Positions 42,422 through 45,986 of a DNA stretch of 45,986 nt are shown here, one piece after another (within the stretch, counting starts at the first letter, position 1; every line of letters begins with the position of its first letter). Position numbers and translations under genes: made by a program. The notes beneath the pieces were generated by a model, which had not been told where the DNA came from, did no database searches, and was given only the letters and a program-made list of their open reading frames with translations. This stretch comes from Bradyrhizobium sp. NAS96.2 (lineage in GTDB: Bacteria; Pseudomonadota; Alphaproteobacteria; Rhizobiales; Xanthobacteraceae). The DNA lies in assembly GCF_001908235.1 (NCBI RefSeq), contig NZ_LGHK01000162.1, positions 1 to 45,986 on the forward strand, written 5' to 3'.

Positions 42422-44188
42422 ATGGCGAAAGTAATCGGCATCAGTGGATTCGAGAGCTCGATCCCCTTCAAGAAGCAGCACTGGCCGGGCCTGGAGGAAC
42501 GCGAATATCGGATCTCCCAGGGCCACGATTCGGCCGCGGTGCTGGTGGTCGACGGCAGGATCGTCGCCGGTGCCGCCGAGGAGCGCTTCAGCCGCAAGAA
42601 GCACACCGGTGATTTCCCGATCGGTGCGATCAGATACTGTCTGGAGACCACCGGCCTGAAGCCGGCCGACATCGACGTGATCTCCCACGGCTTCGACTAT
42701 TCGCCTTACAAAGCCGCCTTCATGCTGGATCCGACCTCCGCCCGGCAATACAGGGAGGTGTTCTCGCGCGAAAAACTGCTCGCGCAAGTTGACGAGCACC
42801 TGCCCGGAATTCCCGCCGGCAAGGTTCACCACGTCAACCATCACCTGTCCCACGCCGCCAGCGCCTACTACACCTCCGGATGGGACGAGTGCCTGGTGGT
42901 GGTGCTCGACGGGATGGGCGAGGTCCACGCCGTCACCGTCTATCACGCGCACGACAACGCGATCGACAAGCTCGCGGAAATCACCGCCCAAGATTCCATC
43001 GGCATCCTCTATTCCACCCTGACGTTGCATCTCGGCTTCGATTTCAACTCCGACGAATACAAGATCATGGGTCTTGCTCCCTACGGCGAGCCCGCCCGGC
43101 ACCGTGCTTTCTTCGAGCGGACGGTGGAACTGCGCGACGACGGCCTGATCCGGATTCCGCTGCTCCGCCTCAATACCGAGCGGCACGATCGCGAAACCTA
43201 CGGTGCGACGCGACGTCATCTCGGCGAGCACCTGATCCCGGCCCGCGCACCCGATAGCGACGTCACCGACGACCATCGCGACGTCGCGGCGGCGCTGCAG
43301 GAATGTCTCGACCGGGTGATGCTCCACATCTGCGGTCATTTCGGCCGCAGTACCGGCCTGCGCAGGCTCGCGATGGCGGGCGGCGTTGCGCTCAACTGCA
43401 CCGCCAACGGCCGCCTGTTGCAGTCCGGCCTGTTCGACGAGATCTACGTTCAGCCGGCCGCCGGCGACGACGGGTCCGCGCTCGGCGCCGCGCTCTGGTC
43501 GGCATCGCGCGATCGCGGCGTGAAGAATGTCCGGATGCCGGTGCCCTTCCTCGGGCCGGCACATGCGCAGACCGAGATCGACAGGGCGCTCGCCGAGACC
43601 ACCGGCCGCCTCGAGATCACGCGTTTTCCGGATCTCGACGAGACCTGCGCAGTGGCGGCGAGGCTGATTGCGGCCGGACGCGTGCTCGGCTGGTACCGCG
43701 GACGCATGGAGTTCGGCCCCCGCGCGCTGGGGCACCGCAGCATCCTGGCCGATCCCGGCCATCCGGAGATGCGCGACCGCATCAACGCGATGGTCAAGAT
43801 GCGCGAAGCCTTCCGCCCGTTCGCGCCGGCGGTCAGTCTCGAAGAGGTGCATCGCTGGTTCGAGGTGCCGAAGGGGCTCGAGCTTCCCTACATGATCATG
43901 ACCGCCGACGTGCGTCCCGAGCATCGCGCCGCGCTGCCGGCGATCACGCATGTCAACGGCTCGGCCCGGGTGCAGACGGTCGACGTCAGGGACAATCCGG
44001 AATTCCACGCGCTGCTGCGGGCCGTCGGCCGGGCGACCGGCCGCGAGATGGTGCTGAACACGAGCTTCAACGTGAAGGGACAGCCGATCGTCAACACGCC
44101 GCGCGAAGCCATCGACACCTTCCTCGGCACCGGCATCGAGTATCTCTTCCTCGAGAACGCGCTCGTTCGCCGCGCGGGACAGAGGTAG
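42422..44188 (+). CDS. O-carbamoyltransferase, NodU/CmcH/TobZ family
   Basis: An enzyme of 588 residues that should transfer a carbamoyl group from carbamoyl phosphate, via carbamoyl-AMP, to a hydroxyl group. The N-terminal Kae1-like domain has SQGHDSAAVLVVDG (32-45), EERFSRKKHTG and the metal-binding HHVNHHLSHAASAYY (136-150), then VVLDGMGE. The middle has MGLAPYGEP and AGGVALNCTANGRLL. The C-terminal part has EFGPRALGHRSILADP and NTSFNVKGQPIVNTPREAI, both diagnostic for the family. Length is normal and all motifs are intact. ATG 42422 is preferred over TTG 42413. It diverges from the adenylation/carrier operon, which suggests carbamoylation of that pathway's product and not of a Nod factor, since no nod gene is near. 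Confidence 0.9.
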   Translation: MAKVIGISGFESSIPFKKQHWPGLEEREYRISQGHDSAAVLVVDGRIVAGAAEERFSRKKHTGDFPIGAIRYCLETTGLKPADIDVISHGFDYSPYKAAFMLDPTSARQYREVFSREKLLAQVDEHLPGIPAGKVHHVNHHLSHAASAYYTSGWDECLVVVLDGMGEVHAVTVYHAHDNAIDKLAEITAQDSIGILYSTLTLHLGFDFNSDEYKIMGLAPYGEPARHRAFFERTVELRDDGLIRIPLLRLNTERHDRETYGATRRHLGEHLIPARAPDSDVTDDHRDVAAALQECLDRVMLHICGHFGRSTGLRRLAMAGGVALNCTANGRLLQSGLFDEIYVQPAAGDDGSALGAALWSASRDRGVKNVRMPVPFLGPAHAQTEIDRALAETTGRLEITRFPDLDETCAVAARLIAAGRVLGWYRGRMEFGPRALGHRSILADPGHPEMRDRINAMVKMREAFRPFAPAVSLEEVHRWFEVPKGLELPYMIMTADVRPEHRAALPAITHVNGSARVQTVDVRDNPEFHALLRAVGRATGREMVLNTSFNVKGQPIVNTPREAIDTFLGTGIEYLFLENALVRRAGQR

Positions 44189-44204
44189 CCGGCATGCCCG
44201 GGCG

Positions 44205-44233
44205 CTAAAAGGTGAGGGGGCCGAAGCCCCCTC
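44205..44233 (-). terminator. Intrinsic terminator of the His-rich peptide gene
   Basis: On the minus strand an 8-bp perfect stem (gagggggc with gccccctc, at 44233-44226 and 44221-44214) closes a TTCG loop with the classic C(TTCG)G pairing. It is followed by ACCTTTT. It lies 8 bases after the stop of the His/Gly-rich gene. On the plus strand no T-run follows, so it should not serve the convergent carbamoyltransferase gene as well. Confidence 0.78.
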
Positions 44234-44241
44234 GCAAATGG

Positions 44242-44565
44242 TTAGCGCCAGTGGCCGCCGTGGTGCCCGCCGCCGTGATGACCGCCACCATGGTGTCCGC
44301 CGTGATGGCGATGCCCGTGATGATGGCGCGGATAGAAGTGCGGGCGATGATGCCATCCGTGACGGCGCGGTCCGTAGCCGTAGCCCGGTTGCCAATAGCA
44401 GCGGCCCCAGCGATCGCAGACCTGGCGCACCTTGTCGATATTGGACGTTTCGCCTGCGATGTGGCTGGCCTGCGGAAGCCCGTTCGGCAGCGCCGATGCC
44501 GCACCGGACATCAACGCTGCGCTTCCGAGCGCGGCCAATCCAATAACGGCAAGCTTGATATTCAT
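44242..44565 (-). CDS. Small exported His/Gly-rich protein
   Basis: A protein of 107 residues. A signal peptide (KLAVIGLAALGSAALMSGAASA) gives a likely cleavage before LPNG at residue 26. The mature part has two cysteines (C50 and C56, in VCDRWGRCYW) and a tail of 39 residues with 17 histidines among glycines (HHGG-type repeats). An aaggag site stands 6 bases before ATG 44565; the frame open to 44748 is not supported. Similar small proteins with a CxRxGxC-like segment are frequent in Bradyrhizobium but unassigned. The tail could bind copper, nickel or zinc in the periplasm; this is inference from composition. The gene has its own terminator and looks monocistronic. Confidence 0.78.
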   Translation of the reverse strand: MNIKLAVIGLAALGSAALMSGAASALPNGLPQASHIAGETSNIDKVRQVCDRWGRCYWQPGYGYGPRRHGWHHRPHFYPRHHHGHRHHGGHHGGGHHGGGHHGGHWR

Positions 44566-44805
44566 CGAAATCTCCTTGGTTGAAGCCTGAAAACGTTCAT
44601 GCGGCCGCCTGGTTGCTGCGACAAAAAAGACAGGCACGTGCACTTGGTTCTGGCGCGGCCGGTTCAACGCAGGAAATGCGGGAGTTGTGAGGTCGCCTGA
44701 TGTGCGGGCGACAATTGGCCGCGCGACACAATGGCGAGGCGCAAGCAAGCGGCTAGAGCGTAATGACGTTCGGATCCAGTCGCATCGCTTTCCCGCGAAG
44801 GCGCT

Positions 44806-45986
44806 CTACTGCGTGGTCAGCGGATGTTCGGCGGCCTTGTTGAAGAAGGCCGCTTCCTCGGCGGTGGCTTCGAGGAGCTGCTGGTCCTGGTCGTAGACGT
44901 CGTTGCGGAACTGGATGATGCGGTCCTTCGTCATCCACGCGGTGAGATAGATCCAGGCCACCGGCACCTTCTTCAGCATGCGGATGTCCTGACGCTGTCC
45001 GGTGGCGATCGCGGCGTCGATGGCGGCGCGGGTCCACTGCGGCTGGTCTTTCAGCAGCCATGCCGCGAGATCGCGGACATTGTCGACGCGCGAGCAGCCA
45101 TGCGAATCGAAGCGATAGTCATCGCTGAACAGGCTGCGCTGATTGGTGTCGTGCATGTAGACCGAATAGGAGTTCGGCATGTCGATCTTGACGGCGCCGA
45201 GCGCATTCCATGCACCGCTCTGCTGACGCACCGTGACGTTCGGCGCGTGATCGGCGGACCAGTCGACCGAATGCGGATCGATCGGGTTGTCGTGAGCGTC
45301 GAGCACGTCCATGTGCATGCGCGACAGATAGGTCGGGTCCTTGCGCATATGCGCCGCGATCTCCGTCTTCGTGATCGATGACGGGACTGTCCAGGTCGGA
45401 TTCAGAATGACGTCGGTGATCTCGGACGTCAGCGTCGGCGAGGGCTTCTCGGTCTTGCCGACGATCACGCGGTAGCGCCGCACGACCTTGTCGTCCTCGA
45501 CGGCCTCGGCAAAGGTGGCGGGAATGTTGACGACCACGTAGCGCTGTCCGAACTGGAAATCCATCTGGTCAAGCCGCTCCAGCGAGGCCTCGAGCTGCTT
45601 GATCCGCTTCTGTACGGGGACGTTGAGCGCAGCCAGCGTGCGCGGCGTCACCGTGCCGGTTGCCGCGAGCCCATGGCGTGTCTGGAAGTGCTTCACCGCC
45701 TCGGCCACGACTTCGTCGTAGGCGCCGGTGGTCTTGTCGGCGGCAAGGTCGCCGGTGATGATCAGGCGCTTGCGCAGCAGATCGTCACTGGCGCCCTGAA
45801 CGCCCAACGCAAATTTCGCGTCCGCGGCGATCGTCGGCCAACCGCCGCGAGCGGCGAGGTCGGAATAGCTCTTCACCACGTCGCGAATGCGTTGGGCGCT
45901 GCCCTGGTCGTAGGTCGGCTCGTGCGACAACGCGAGAGCGGCAGCCGACCGCGTCTCCGCGACCGAGGCCGACGCAGCCGGCTTGG
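44806..45986 (-). CDS. L,D-transpeptidase, YcbB/LdtD type (5' end outside the window)
   Basis: The C-terminal 393 codons of a longer gene; the frame is open to the window edge without a start that must be used. Visible parts are a peptidoglycan-binding-like segment (EAVKHFQTRHGLAATGTVTPRTLAALN), a helical stretch, and a large YkuD catalytic domain. That domain has ILNPTWTVPSSITKTEI, YMHDTNQRSLFSDDYRFDSHGCSRV and catalytic cysteine SHGC. This order and the lid-like insertion match YcbB, which makes 3-3 crosslinks in peptidoglycan in the periplasm. Active-site residues look intact. It is the second L,D-transpeptidase of the window, a different subfamily from the one at 23994. Confidence 0.88.
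   Translation of the reverse strand, partial: KPAASASVAETRSAAALALSHEPTYDQGSAQRIRDVVKSYSDLAARGGWPTIAADAKFALGVQGASDDLLRKRLIITGDLAADKTTGAYDEVVAEAVKHFQTRHGLAATGTVTPRTLAALNVPVQKRIKQLEASLERLDQMDFQFGQRYVVVNIPATFAEAVEDDKVVRRYRVIVGKTEKPSPTLTSEITDVILNPTWTVPSSITKTEIAAHMRKDPTYLSRMHMDVLDAHDNPIDPHSVDWSADHAPNVTVRQQSGAWNALGAVKIDMPNSYSVYMHDTNQRSLFSDDYRFDSHGCSRVDNVRDLAAWLLKDQPQWTRAAIDAAIATGQRQDIRMLKKVPVAWIYLTAWMTKDRIIQFRNDVYDQDQQLLEATAEEAAFFNKAAEHPLTTQ

Overview
The window reads as chromosomal DNA of a GC-rich alphaproteobacterium of the Bradyrhizobium/Rhodopseudomonas group. This is inferred, not searched. The grounds are very GC-rich third codon positions, many ABC and Bug/TctC-type uptake systems, scattered catabolic genes, and short palindromic intergenic repeats of the kind common in Bradyrhizobium genomes (149-241, 11425-11555, 28473-28601, 29857-29973, 36601-36686). 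I recognise no rRNA, tRNA, CRISPR array, transposase or phage gene. The right edge cuts the last gene.

Layout. (1) 426-4370: an Fe3+/spermidine-type ABC importer (fused double permease, binding protein, ATPase). (2) 4378-11402: a TctC-type binding protein and an IclR regulator (minus strand) diverge from acyl-CoA dehydrogenase, Baeyer-Villiger-type monooxygenase and alkylsulfatase genes (plus strand). A nested palindrome lies in the shared promoter region, and the dehydrogenase is broken by one extra G in a G6 run. (3) 11571-16153: a complete branched-chain-amino-acid-type ABC importer (livKHMGF order, minus strand). (4) 16456-28345: an envelope and glucan region with a GT4 glycosyltransferase, an ABC exporter, a glycogen-debranching-type glucosidase, a PRC-barrel protein, an MFS carrier, a two-domain L,D-transpeptidase, a methyltransferase and a divergent glycogen synthase. 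(5) 28623-29855: a CaiB/BaiF CoA-transferase gene bracketed by two outward-facing copies of one composite repeat. (6) 30092-37802: a dpp/opp-type importer with overlapping genes, then a zinc alcohol dehydrogenase and an isocitrate/isopropylmalate-type dehydrogenase. (7) 37876-44188: a compact gene set described below. (8) 44242-45986: a His/Gly-rich exported peptide with a clear intrinsic terminator, and a truncated YcbB-type L,D-transpeptidase.

The best candidate for an undescribed system is 37876-44188. A luciferase-like monooxygenase, a free-standing amino-acid adenylation enzyme, a free-standing carrier protein and a GNAT-like protein form a tightly packed minus-strand operon. A NodU/CmcH-type O-carbamoyltransferase diverges from it. 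The parts suggest a route in which an amino acid is activated, held on a carrier protein, oxidised, transferred or released, and O-carbamoylated. There is no condensation domain, thioesterase, phosphopantetheinyl transferase or dedicated exporter beside it. The product is unknown and the pathway is an inference from family membership and gene order.

All functions come from reading motifs by eye. No database search, alignment program or structure prediction was run.
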